From Gnetum montanum (lineage: Eukaryota; Streptophyta; Gnetopsida; Gnetales; Gnetaceae), in NCBI GenBank assembly GCA_015680685.1, contig MNCI01014250.1, positions 74,358-138,357 of the forward strand: 64,000 nt of DNA, read 5' to 3'. The notes beneath the pieces are model-generated. The model saw only the letters and a program-made list of their open reading frames with translations. It had not been told where the DNA came from and did not search any database. Positions 21,401 through 31,136 of the stretch are shown here, piece after piece (within the stretch, counting starts at the first letter, position 1; the number at the start of each line of letters is the position of its first letter). The translations under genes and the position numbers were made by a program.

Positions 21401-22900
21401 CCCTTTAATAAAAAAGATTATAGTCTCCTAAAAGGAAAGGCACTAAGGCATGCAAAAGAGATCCGTACGGACTCGATGGGGACCTTTGGCCAGGCTACTG
21501 CCATCGTTTTGCATCAGTAAGAAGGGAGACCACAATTGGACTCTGGTGAGTTCGGCAATATGTCTGCCTTGTCACAGCTCATTTTGACCATTGCTAACAT
21601 GTTTAGTTATGTGACAACCACCACTGTTGATGTTTTAGGACCTTCTTTGATTCATGCGGAATCATGGGTCGAGATCCCTGATAAATTCGCGTTCACGCAG
21701 GGAATTGTCGATGACATGATCAGTCGCATTTAGCAGGTGGACCTTGAAGTGGGTAAGTAGTAGTATTAGGTGCTCTCATGTTGCTGTGCTAGAGTTTCTT
21801 GAGTTTGCTAATCTTGCTATACTAATGCGACTGGTATGCTTTTTGTGTCATGGCAGCCTCTCAACTCAAATGGGACCCGACATGGCCTTTGAAAGTCGAC
21901 GCTGTGCCCACATTCTCACCTAAAGTGACCGAGGTGTCTCGTCATGCATACGACGAGGCTTGGAAATGTGCTTTACACTTGGCACGCTCCTTATGGGAGT
22001 ATAAGCGCGTCAATGAGGACCTGTGGAAACGGGTCTAGAAAGTTGAGCAAGAGAAGGCCAACTTGAGCACCGAGGTGGAGGATCTCAAGTCGAGGAACGA
22101 ATTCCTCATAGCTTATGACACTAATAATGAGGACTGGCGCATAACTGTAATAGATTACGCTAGATTTTAGATAGTCGTGCATCAGAACGTCGAAGCCACC
22201 CGCGAAATAATAGAACAATAGATGCAAATGAACTTGTTAGCCCAAAAATGTCAGGATTTGAAAGATTTTAGTGCCAAGGTTTACAAATGGGGGTAGTCCC
22301 AAAAAAACCATAAACATATGTATAAACTGGAACATTCCACCTATCGTAAACTGTACAGGGACGCTGCTGTGGAGGCATTTACATATAAAGCATTCATAAA
22401 TACCATTGACGCTTCTAAGGCCTATGCCAAGTTCAAAGAGCAAGTAAAGGTTATGGAATCCCCTGACTGGAAAGTAGACCTTCCCATAGGGGAGACCGCG
22501 ACCGTCTCCTTTTCTCCGGGACCACTAAGGTGGACGAACACCGAAAGGGAGAGAGGTGCTGCAGACATTGAAGCAAGCAATAGGCATTGGGTAGACATCA
22601 TGGTAAAGGAGGTCTGGCGCTGCCTCGAGCTCGATTTAGACCAGATACCCTTTGAGGTGGATGCAGGTCCATCTCAGGTTAGCCGCACTTTGTTGCATTA
22701 ATGCTTATGCTTTGTTGTAGTTTGTGTGCATTGCTTTAGCTGACTACTTCATTCCCACGATGTAGGCTCTAGATGAGGGCGTAGGGCCCATAGAGGGAGG
22801 GAATGAAGAATTGGTAGAGGACAACGTAGGGGAAGGCGATGCAAAGGGAAATGATGCAAAAGAGAATTGTGAAGATGGTGTGAACAGGGACAACCCATGA
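18475..22900 (+). pseudogene. Antisense multi-exon gene inside element T (unknown function)
   Basis: This unit is transcribed opposite to gag-pol. Exon 1 is about 18475-18596 (MMAPKRERTHLALAKVEEVK). Probable exons follow at about 19133-19580 and 19731-19947. The best exons are 20033-21084, 21222-21752, 21857-22677 and 22766-22900. GT-AG introns 21085-21221, 21753-21856 and 22678-22765 join in frame (phases 1, 1, 0). These four exons give about 846 codons with 18 in-frame stops, 16 of them TAG. Visible parts include QVIIEINDQLFTDLFSVPAD, a Lys/Glu-rich segment, a coiled-coil-like stretch (VEQEKANLSTEVEDLKSRNE) and an acidic C-terminus. I do not recognise the family. Antisense ORFs are known in some Tat elements, usually after integrase. 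The 19947/20033 junction is off by one base. Confidence 0.7.
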
Positions 22901-22976
22901 CAGCATGGGATTTTTTTTTTGAAATTTTAAACTTTTGTAAAATTTTTGCAAATATTGTCCAAAGGTAAACTTTTTG

Positions 22977-22982
22977 AATAAA
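22977..22982 (+). terminator. Polyadenylation signal of the antisense gene
   Basis: AATAAA lies 77 bp after the TGA at 22898-22900, in a T-rich stretch. Confidence 0.5.
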
Positions 22983-23071
22983 GAAGAGAATTTTGGAAAA
23001 GAAATTGATTCTGCGTTAACTTGTACATTGTCTACATGCTACGTTTTGTGTAAAATCTTCATACTTTCATC

Positions 23072-23212
23072 TGCTAGTTTAAAGCCATTTTGGGCCATTG
23101 CTAGTTTTAGGCCGTTTCGAGCCATTGCTAGTTTTAAGCCGTTTCGGGCCATTGCTAATTTTAGGCCGTTTCGGGCCCTTGCTAGTTTTAGGCCATTTTT
23201 GGGCCTTTGAGT
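23072..23212. repeat. Hairpin array 3 (downstream of the antisense gene)
   Basis: Five units of about 30 bp each have GCTAGTTTTA, an arm, GTTTCG or ATTTTT, and a pairing arm: AGGCC/GGCCT, GGCC/GGCC, GCC/GGC. Arms are G/C-rich, unlike the GGTC/GACC arms of array 2. Confidence 0.75.
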
Positions 23213-23254
23213 AAATGCACAAAGACGGTGCTTGGGCAGGAGGCAGTGGGGTTG

Positions 23255-23910
23255 TTACGCTAAGCATAGTTGCTTCTTGATCCAACATGGGTTGAGCGGA
23301 ACATAAGGTCGGGGTGCTTTGGCAGAGCCTTCGTGTGCATCGTTGCCCCCCACTTGGAAGGGCAACTCAGCCCATGCGTTTTCATTTTGGGGATCAACTT
23401 GTTGAGCCAATCCCCCTGCCAGATGGTTAGTGTGGGCTGCGAAAGGTGCTTCATTCTCAGAAGTTATAACCTCTGAGCCTTGTTCCATGCCTACGTTGTG
23501 AATTGCTTGCGTTGCTACCTCGTCACCATGGATCACCACCTCCCTACCTGCATATGATAGGTGGATTTCTTGGTGTATAGGTGAGGAGACAACCCTAAGT
23601 TATTCTAACCATGACCTCCCCAAGATCAGGTTAAACCCAGACATTTGCTCAATCATGATGAATGTTATGTTTGTGGGGAACTGGTCCCCTGCTATGAAGT
23701 CTATGTAGACTATGCCCTTCACCATGACCTGCACCCCATTGAATGACCTCAGATATGATGTTGTTGTGGGTTTGATCTGGTCGACCAAGCCCAGCTTGTC
23801 TTCAATAGGAAAGGGGATGACATTCGTGGCAACCTCATCATCAACATGTACCCTTCGGATCTGATGTTGGCTGACCCGAATTATGATGAAAAAGGATGCA
23901 GTAGTCACCT
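23255..23910 (-). pseudogene. Element T protease, end of the gag-protease frame
   Basis: Retropepsin-type aspartic protease matures the gag-pol polyprotein. The frame shows VHVDDEVATNVIPF at the place of the D-S/T-G active site (no DSG/DTG triad remains) and FNLILGRSWLE near the C-terminal flap-strand motif. It continues (after one stop) into VIHGDEVATQ and ends at TAA 23255, just before hairpin array 3. RT lies 5.5 kb further on. In Ogre-type relatives an intron joins protease to RT, but I could not find a donor/acceptor pair here with matching phase. Confidence 0.75.
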
Positions 23911-24003
23911 AACCCCTTTTGGGATCTTCCCTAATGGAATCATCGTAGAAAGTTAGTTGAGGTGGTTCTGATTTTGCAGGTGCAGAGGGGAGCATGACTA
24001 AGT

Positions 24004-24686
24004 AGATCGCTTCTTCCTTCGCTGGCATGTCTTTGTTGACCAGAATCGGGATTCTACCCCTGTGTTATGAGTCCTTCCCCTGGTAACCGTCTAGTACTTA
24101 TAAAAAAACTAAGTGTAAGGTTCCTGACCTGGGGTAGAGCCCTTCCCCCTAATGCTGTGGAAGATTTCGACCCCTGTGTAGTGCCTATCCTATAATACCT
24201 AAATGAAATAACGTATATAATTGTATAGAGAATCAGCTATATACATTACATTACATATATAATAACACAATATCTTTCGGTTTGTTTATTTCAAACTGGA
24301 AAATCCATACATGGGAAATCGTGCCTGCGGTTCAACCCCTAACCCTATGGTCCTCAGGTGCCCATCCTTACTCCCATGAAACATGTGCCCAATAAGGTCT
24401 TGTCTCCCGACGAGGTTCCTGCGCCCTAGGCGTTTTCGAGCGAGTGTATGAAATGCTCGCGTGGCTGCATCCGCCCCAACAGTATGTAGGTTCGCGTTGC
24501 AGCTCTAGTATGTCTCCCTGTGAGAGGCTTCATAGCACTAGGGCTTTAGCAGGGAACGAGTCCCCTAGTTCCCTTGTAACCCTATAGGCGTTTCTGAGTG
24601 TGTCCGACAAACGCTCAGCCGAGTGCATCGGTCCTTGCATTAGATCACTTCTTCCTCCACTGGCATGTCTTTGTTGACCAGAATCG
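24004..24686. other. 591-bp segment between 46-bp direct repeats
   Basis: A 46-bp sequence (with GGCATGTCTTTGTTGACCAG) occurs at 24004-24049 and 24641-24686. The 591 bp between them has different texture (AT-rich middle with ATAACGTATATAATTG, then G/C-rich) and no protein match to gag or protease. It may be an insertion with an unusually long flanking repeat. I recognise no termini. Confidence 0.5.
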
Positions 24687-25296
24687 CTGTCAACATGTGG
24701 ATCAGGGCCTCATGGTGTGGGACGGATGCCATGATTAGATCGTACAAGCTCAATGTAGTGTTTTTTTGTTTTAGAGCTTGCTTGACTTGAGTGAGGGCAT
24801 CCAAGAGGTCTTGGCTGCCCCCCTGTTTAATGCTTTCCTACTCTTCTATTCATCCCAAAAGACGAATTTCCTGAGGAGGGGAGAATTTGGATATGAGTTT
24901 AGATCCTTTTTGGCAAGGCGGCGTGGACTATGAGGTTATAGCAACGTTCGTCTTTGGTGACGAGGGTGTGGACATAAGGGGTGAAGATGTAGGCTTGGGA
25001 ATCCCGAGGGTGGTACTTCCTCTCAACATCTCACCTACGAAACACACTTCTCATTTTTTAGGACGAGAAGGCTGTGCAACTATCTTATGCGAAGTAGGGG
25101 CTGTTAAAGGAGTTGGTCCCCTGATGACAACTGGAGCTAAAGGCATTAGTGGGCGGGGTGGTGTGATTTTGCTAACAGGTGACGTTGAGATGGATGGCTG
25201 TGAAGGGACTCTCAAAACAAATGGCTGTTACAAGCTTTGGCTAGCTACTGGTGGTGCTGGTGCACTACGCTAAGGCACACAGAACATGAATGGCTA

Positions 25297-27716
25297 CTAG
25301 GGTGGCCTAGGATCACTGTTAATACCGATGGCGTTGATGATGTAACTAGCATTGTTAGCATTGAGGGGGTTGGTGTAGACATGCATAGATTGTTTCTCAG
25401 GAAGTACTGGATTGCTTTCGTCCAGCACCAGTTTTTCCTGATCGATCAATCTGTAGATGTCATCCTGCAACGCTAGATAGTACTTCGTGTTGTGACCACA
25501 CTGTTGGTGATAGTCACAAAACCTGTCCAGCCTGAAACCCTTAGGAACTGAAGGCTCATTGGGCAAGGCCAAAGAGGGGTTTCTGAGGAGCTCATAATAG
25601 TGCTGGTGCTTCCTGACTCCTTCTTCCGACATCTGCTTGTGTTGGATATACCCTGTTGCCAGTAGCTACTTCAGAAGTTCTGAAGGCTTGAGAGGCAGTG
25701 GGGTGTACTTTGAGCGATCTTTATGCTCAAAGTTCGGCTTGGGTTGCACATATGTCTTGGGCATGGGTATGGCAGGTTGCAGTGCATGGTCCTGCTTGGG
25801 ATGGGATTAGCTATGGGTACAGTCGATTTCTTGTTGTTCTTGTTACCATTATTACTAGGTTTGGGTTTGGCCTCGGTCGCCATAGTTGCCATTGTGGTTG
25901 TTGGGACCTTACTATTATCTTTCTTTGTGAAGGTGTTTTTGTAAGCAATGTAGGCTGGGTCTTTGCTTGCCTCGGCCATGTCCTGTATACTCGTAGTCTG
26001 AGCGAAGGCTTGACTAAGAGTATGAGGGGCAAGGTAGTATACTTTAGACTTGATGAAGTCGTTCACTACACCCTTAAAGATGGCCAGCAAGTGGGCCTCC
26101 GCGATGGGCTCACAGATTTCATTAAGGGTTGCGCTCCAACACTGAATGAGCTTTTGGACTGGCTCTAGAGGATCTTGCTTCATGCTCATCAACTGATCTA
26201 GCGCGATTTCTAGCTTCAAGTTGTACGTGAAGTGTGTTACGAACTGGGTCAGAAGCTCTTCCAAACTTGAAATAGATGAGCGTGGCAGTGCGTAGTACCA
26301 ATCTAGGGCTTTCCTGGCTAGGGACATAGCAAAGACCCAAATAATCGTGTGCGGCCATTGTTGCAACAAAAGGGATTCAAACCTAAAGGTAACAAGATGT
26401 GCATTGGGATCTCCCTTCCCATTGTACTTCGTGAAGTGGGGGAGGGACATCCTTGGGGGTAACTTCAGAGTAGGGATTGCAGGACTGATGGGGTCGTCCT
26501 GGTAAAAGTCCATGACTTGTACTATGTCAGACCCAATAGCTTTGAGGCATTTTATTTCCTTGATAAGGGTTTGGATAAGCTAGAACACTTGGTCAAGACC
26601 CTGTGACATTGCGGATGGTTGGGGAGCTACAAAGGTAGCTCCCATCTATGGAATGGTGGGGGTAATGGTATGACCCATCGATGGTACCGTTGGGATGATC
26701 CCTGTGAACGGTGCTACTTGCGTTATCCACCACCCGAAAGGTGGTGCTAGTGGAGCAGCAACTATGGGTTGGGCCATCGGATAGACTACTTGTGTCGGCA
26801 TAGACCATAGCCCCATGTTGGGTTGTACTATTTGCGAGGTTTGGTAGGTCTGAGGGTGAACATAATGAGACATCTGCAATGGTTGTGGAATAGGCAAAGA
26901 AGTGAATGGGGTCCACCATGTGGATGGGCCCGGGCCCACCGCGGTGGGTGGAACAGATGTGAACGTAGGAATAGAAACGGAAGTTACGTATGACTGTGAA
27001 GTAGGTACAGTATGAATATGCGGCAGGGTAGCCGTGATTGGTGTATGATGTGCTACAGGAATGGACTATCAAATAGTTTGCAAAGGAATAGTGGCCGCAA
27101 AAGAAATAGGTGAAACAGGCGAGAAAGGACGTTGAAACGCCGCAGGGTTGACGTGGCTACCCATAGCAGTTGTAATCGCGAGTTGCGGAAGCGTAGCCAT
27201 GATCACAAAGGGAGCTATGATAGACAACGGATTGGCCCAGAAGGACTGGGTAGAAGGGACCGTGATGGGGTTGGCTTGACCTCCCCCGTCGGACTAAGAA
27301 TCGAGCTCCTCTTGTCTATCCTGGAAGATGTCCTCGTGGTTGGACGCTGTGTCCTATTGCTCCCTAAGCCTAGCCAATTGGATTAGCTAGTCTAGAAGCT
27401 ATTGATTCATCTATGCCAAAGGTATGGAAGTGTCGGGAGTGGGAACAATTTCCTTCCCATCGCAGTAAGTGAACTCGAAGCTATGTTTGTCTTCGAGTTC
27501 ATGCACATCCAAAGGCAGGTTTGCTTGCACCTTTGCACAGAGGAAGTTATAATGCTCATGTTACTAGGCCAAGCCCTTAGGTCCCCAATTTTGGATCCTA
27601 AGGGATCGACATGTCTCCAATGTCAGGTTCAACGGTTGTTCGGCACCAATGGTACCTTGAACCGTGATGGGAACCTCAACATTGAAGGTGTTAGCAATGG
27701 TGCTCAGGAAAGCCAT
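25297..27716 (-). pseudogene. Element T gag (broken)
   Basis: Gag forms the cytoplasmic particle. From ATG 27716 one minus-strand frame runs through a Pro/Gln/Thr-rich N-terminal half, then LPHFTKYNGKGDPNAHL and the gag core (SLARKALDWYYALPRSSISS, 26513-25671). After a frameshift near 25730 the C-terminal ORF (25632-25297) has a zinc-knuckle-like FCDYHQQCGHNTKYYLALQD. Its second Cys position is Tyr (KYY). Interior stops are mostly TAG: about nine, with one TAA and one TGA. Confidence 0.88.
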
Positions 27717-27821
27717 TGTTAAACTAAGCAATTTCGCAAACAGGAAGAAGTAAAGAGATTGGAAAGCTAAACAGTTTCGCGAATGAGAAGAGCAAAGAAA
27801 TTGAAAAATGATAAAAAAGGA

Positions 27822-28127
27822 TTTATGTCTTGCAAGGTTCCCAAGGAACCGTCGAGGCAACCGATCTGCACCGCATGACGCGTAAACAACCATAGATGGG
27901 TGTCAAGTTTATGCTAATGCATATCAGGGTGCAGAACGCATGTAAGACTACTATAAGATAGGCAAGTCAGTTGGCGACTGGAGGCTTTATGTCTTGTAGG
28001 GTTCCTGAGGAACCATCGAGGCGACCGATCTGCACCGCATGACATGTAAACAACCATAGACAGGTGTCAAGTTTACGCTAATGCGTATCAGGGTGCAGAA
28101 GGCTTACAGGACTACCATGACATGCGG
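27822..28127 (-). repeat. 164-bp duplicated leader unit of element T
   Basis: Two diverged copies start at 27822 and 27986 (TTTATGTCTTG). Each has a palindrome (GGTTCCCAAGGAACC or GGTTCCTGAGGAACC) followed by CGATCTGCACCGCATGAC. They lie in the leader between PBS and gag. Confidence 0.85.
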
Positions 28128-28141
28128 AAAGGGCACTAAAA

Positions 28142-28160
28142 GGCCCTCCTTCTAGCGCCT
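28142..28160 (-). promoter_or_regulatory. Primer-binding site of element T
   Basis: On the minus strand AGGCGCTAGAAGGAGGGCC follows the 5' LTR end by 7 bases. It differs from the LTR-A PBS (549-568) at few positions, so the two families probably use the same tRNA primer. Confidence 0.65.
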
Positions 28161-28167
28161 AGAAAAC

Positions 28168-30268
28168 TATAGTGACCGAAAACGTCAGTGGCTAGAAAAT
28201 GTCGACGGGTCATCGACCGTTGACAGTCTTAACCCCGTATCCATGGGAGGGCTGTGCTAGATGGAACGGATATGGGGCACCCTAAATGGTCTGGTTGATT
28301 AGACAGGGACTTAGTCGGTGTTAATATAACCTTTTTCAACGTGTGATTTGAATGCAAAGTTCATAGCATAAAAATAATATTATAAACATAAACGATGTAG
28401 ACAACAATGTGAAATGCGATGATAAACAAGAAAGAAAAATAGAGTGCAGTTAGAAAAATGCACCGCTTCAAAGCTACAACTTTGCTCTGTTAGGGTGGAT
28501 ACAATTGGTTGTGCGACGTTGGGAGGCGCAGAGATCCTAAAGGTAACCAAGACGTGTAGAGAAAAATGGTTGTATGCTTAGGCGTAGACTCGGGAGTCGG
28601 CTATGCACAATGCTACCAAGGTGGTAGAAAAGAGCCAAAAAAAATGTCAACTGAGAATGCTCACTGTTTACAATGTCAAACAGAAAGCTTACAATGCTCA
28701 AGGTTACAGTTGCCAAAAGAATGGACTGAACTACACCAAGAGGAAGCCAAAGGAAAGCCAAAAAGACGAAGAGGAACCAAAGAGTCTTTTGAACATTGCT
28801 CGTTGGGGTATTTATAGTACCAAGGACGCGCTAAAGGGGCAGTTTGGACGTCACGTGCCTTAGGCCCACGTTGACTTGTCTACGCTGCACATGCCTACAT
28901 GATCATTGGGTGAGCCTACCATGCCATAATTACGAGCTTGCTATGCTGTAATTATATTGTCAGAGCAACAGTCAATTAGGTGAGGTGCATTGATGTTGCA
29001 CAACCGCCTACCATGGTTTGTTGTGCTCTGTAGCATAGCATGTTTGGCGTAGCGTAGCATCTTGTTACGCATTTTTTTGGCCATTTTTTACATATTTGCT
29101 ACGCTGGCCTTAGTCGCAAAAACTTTTCCAGTCTGCAAACTTTGCCTGTTGCACTACGAAACTTGCGAACTTGCTAATCCTGCCCTTTGAGTTTCCTTTT
29201 GTCACTTTCGCAGAATTGTTACGCCACACTGCGCCATGTAGCTCAGTGTAGCGTAGCAGCAGACATAGTCTGCCACTTTTTGACAGAAGGAGACATTGTT
29301 GAAGGACTTGAAGTTGGGTGAGGGGACTGACCGTCTAGCTTTTGCTATGCTTTATAATGTAGCGTAGCACTTCGCTTCTGCAAACATCTTCTAAAGTCTA
29401 CTACGCTATGTAGCGTGGCGTAGTGTAGCAAAACTCCTTGACTTAGAAAATTTGCTGAAACGTTTTGTGCATTCTAAGTACCGCCAACAGTTCCACGCAT
29501 TACTCCTAAGTGCACAATCAGCTGGGTGAACTGCTCAGGTGGGTAGGTTGGAAAATCTGTTTAGCCTGTTGATACCTGGGGCAGAAAAATTGCCAAATTG
29601 GACAATCTGAAAATCAGGCCATCCATCTCCTGAAGAACTACCGTGACGCTGTGCGAATTGCAAAGGTTTGGTGAAGCAAGCATGCCTTCGACGTTGACGT
29701 CTGGAGGATGTGCCTGATAGACCTTGATAAAGAATACGAAACACCACAGAAGGTGAAGTGCTAACATTGTTGTTTGGTGATTGTCAAGATGTCGCTTAGC
29801 TATGCTTGAGAGTGTTGCATTGGAGGGAAAAGGTTAGGCAGGGAGGAAGGAGGCTCAAAAAAAGGATAAAAATGAGGTTTAGCAGAGTCCCTCATCGGAG
29901 TGCTCATGAGGGAGTTGTTTGCATTTTCATCTTTACTTTTGCTGACCCCAAACCTCCTATAGGACAAATGTCTCTTTCCTAGGATGAGTTGTGTTACATC
30001 CATGTGGGATTTTGACTTGCCTACAGATGCTTCCCATGCGGCGAGTTGTGTTACGTGCATCATGGAATTTGCACTCTGAAGTAGCCAAGCTAGTCGAGAC
30101 ACTCACTTCACGACATTGTAGCATTTGCTGCTATGGTAAGACATACCCTTAGCTAGCGAGGGCAAAGGTCTTGCTGGCTGCAGACGTTGTTGAAGCTCTT
30201 GGACATTGTTGCTGGTGTACGATGTCCAACATAGGAAGGCCAGTAGCGACCTTGGCAGCATTGGCATA
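28168..30268 (-). repeat. Element T 5' LTR (5' end missing)
   Basis: It aligns with 11408-13568 throughout, including the TATA box (minus-strand ACTATAAATACCCC near 28808-28821) and the GCTACGC motifs at 29030-29064 and 29340-29430. Similarity stops at about 30268. The 360 bp that should lead to the TGCAGC end are absent or displaced. Confidence 0.85.
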
Positions 30269-31019
30269 GGCAATAGATGCAAACAATTTGACAGAGCCAA
30301 ACTCCAAATAGTGGAGGAAAACAACAATTGAAGGGATAGAAGAAGAAACAAAAGTAACAAGCCATGGAGTAGCAAGGGCTTCATTGTCTCATTAGTTTTC
30401 TCTACCTAAGGGCACAAATGTACAGAGCATAGAGTTGTCATTAGACCTCAAAAAGCCCAAAATTCCTTTTAATGATTCCCCACCCATTCCTCTTAGTTTC
30501 CTAGATAATTCTAGGTCCCTTCAAGTTGAAAAAGAGGACCTAAGCTATGATTTTTACTTAAATAAATAGTTCTTCTTTGGCTTATTGGGGGACCAGTAGT
30601 CCTAGCGCAAGGATCTATTGAAGGAGGTTTATCAGTTGGAGGTACGGGCTGGAAAACTACTCTAGTAGGTTGTAGATCTATTGGTAGTGATTCAAAGCTC
30701 TATTTAGAACTAAGTGGATTTATTCTCATTCGGTCCTTGTTCAAATTTGTCTCTTACCTTACTATTAGCATGTAGTTTTGAATAGTATCCCTAAGAGATG
30801 TTATTGTGTGTTATTAAAATTTAATGAAGATATTTTTTTTAAGCATCTTGTTATCTATTATTTTAATCTTTGAATAGTACTGGAATTTCGTTCTATACAC
30901 ATCTATATATGTTGCATTTTAGTTTATTTTTAGTTCACTCATATTTATGAAGTACTTACTTTTGCATATTAATAATAATGAAGTGATAATTTTAAAAGTT
31001 AAACACCATGTTGCCCTCA
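30269..31019. other. Unassigned sequence after the truncated LTR
   Basis: It begins GCAATAGATGC and has no match to the LTR of T. AT-rich, no coding signature seen. Confidence 0.4.
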
Positions 31020-31134
31020 CCAATTGAGATTGTTCCTAGGTTTTTGTGCCCATACAAGAAACGCCCTAGGCAATAGTCTCTTAAAATGAGTTTTCTGAGG
31101 GTGTTGCTATGTGACCCAAATTTATGCATCAACC
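31020..31134 (+). repeat. LTR-A 3'-end fragment
   Basis: It contains GATTGTTCCTAGGTTTTTG, CGCCCTAGGCAATAGTCTC and AAATTTATGCATCAAC, in the order of the LTR-A 3' end. No LTR-A start or PBS was found nearby, so it is a diverged fragment or an unrecognised subfamily. Confidence 0.7.
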
Positions 31135-31136
31135 TA

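Larger units (their letters stand above)
11408..30268 (-). mobile_element. Element T: giant Tat-lineage Ty3/gypsy retrotransposon with antisense gene
   Basis: Related LTRs lie at 11408-13930 (3') and 28168-30268 (5', truncated). In transcription order on the minus strand come PBS, leader, gag (27716-25297), protease (to 23255), a 5-kb spacer holding an opposite-strand gene, RT, RNase H, a second archaeal-type RNase H, integrase, a hairpin array, PPT and 3' LTR. The domain order and second RNase H identify the Tat lineage (Ogre/Retand-type giants). All reading frames are broken, mostly by TAG. No TSD can be shown because the right LTR end is missing. Total length is about 18.9 kb. Confidence 0.88.

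Noticed and set aside
22974-23210. Plus-strand frame with repeated ASFRPFRAI peptide
   Set aside because: It is a translation of hairpin array 3 and lies after the AATAAA of the antisense gene.
17703-23258. Ogre-like intron joining protease to RT (donor GTAACA near 23258, acceptor TTTTGGCAG before 17703)
   Set aside because: The two sites do not keep the reading frame as read here, so I do not annotate the intron.
24887-25273. Plus-strand 128-codon frame
   Set aside because: It lies opposite the region linking gag and protease of T, is Gly-rich by shadowing, and has no splice context linking it to the antisense gene.
25698-26168. Plus-strand 156-codon frame opposite gag
   Set aside because: It is the complement of the gag core, whose identity is clear.
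11403-30271. Possible TSD for element T (TTTAT left, TAGGC right)
   Set aside because: The pentamers differ and the right LTR end is truncated.
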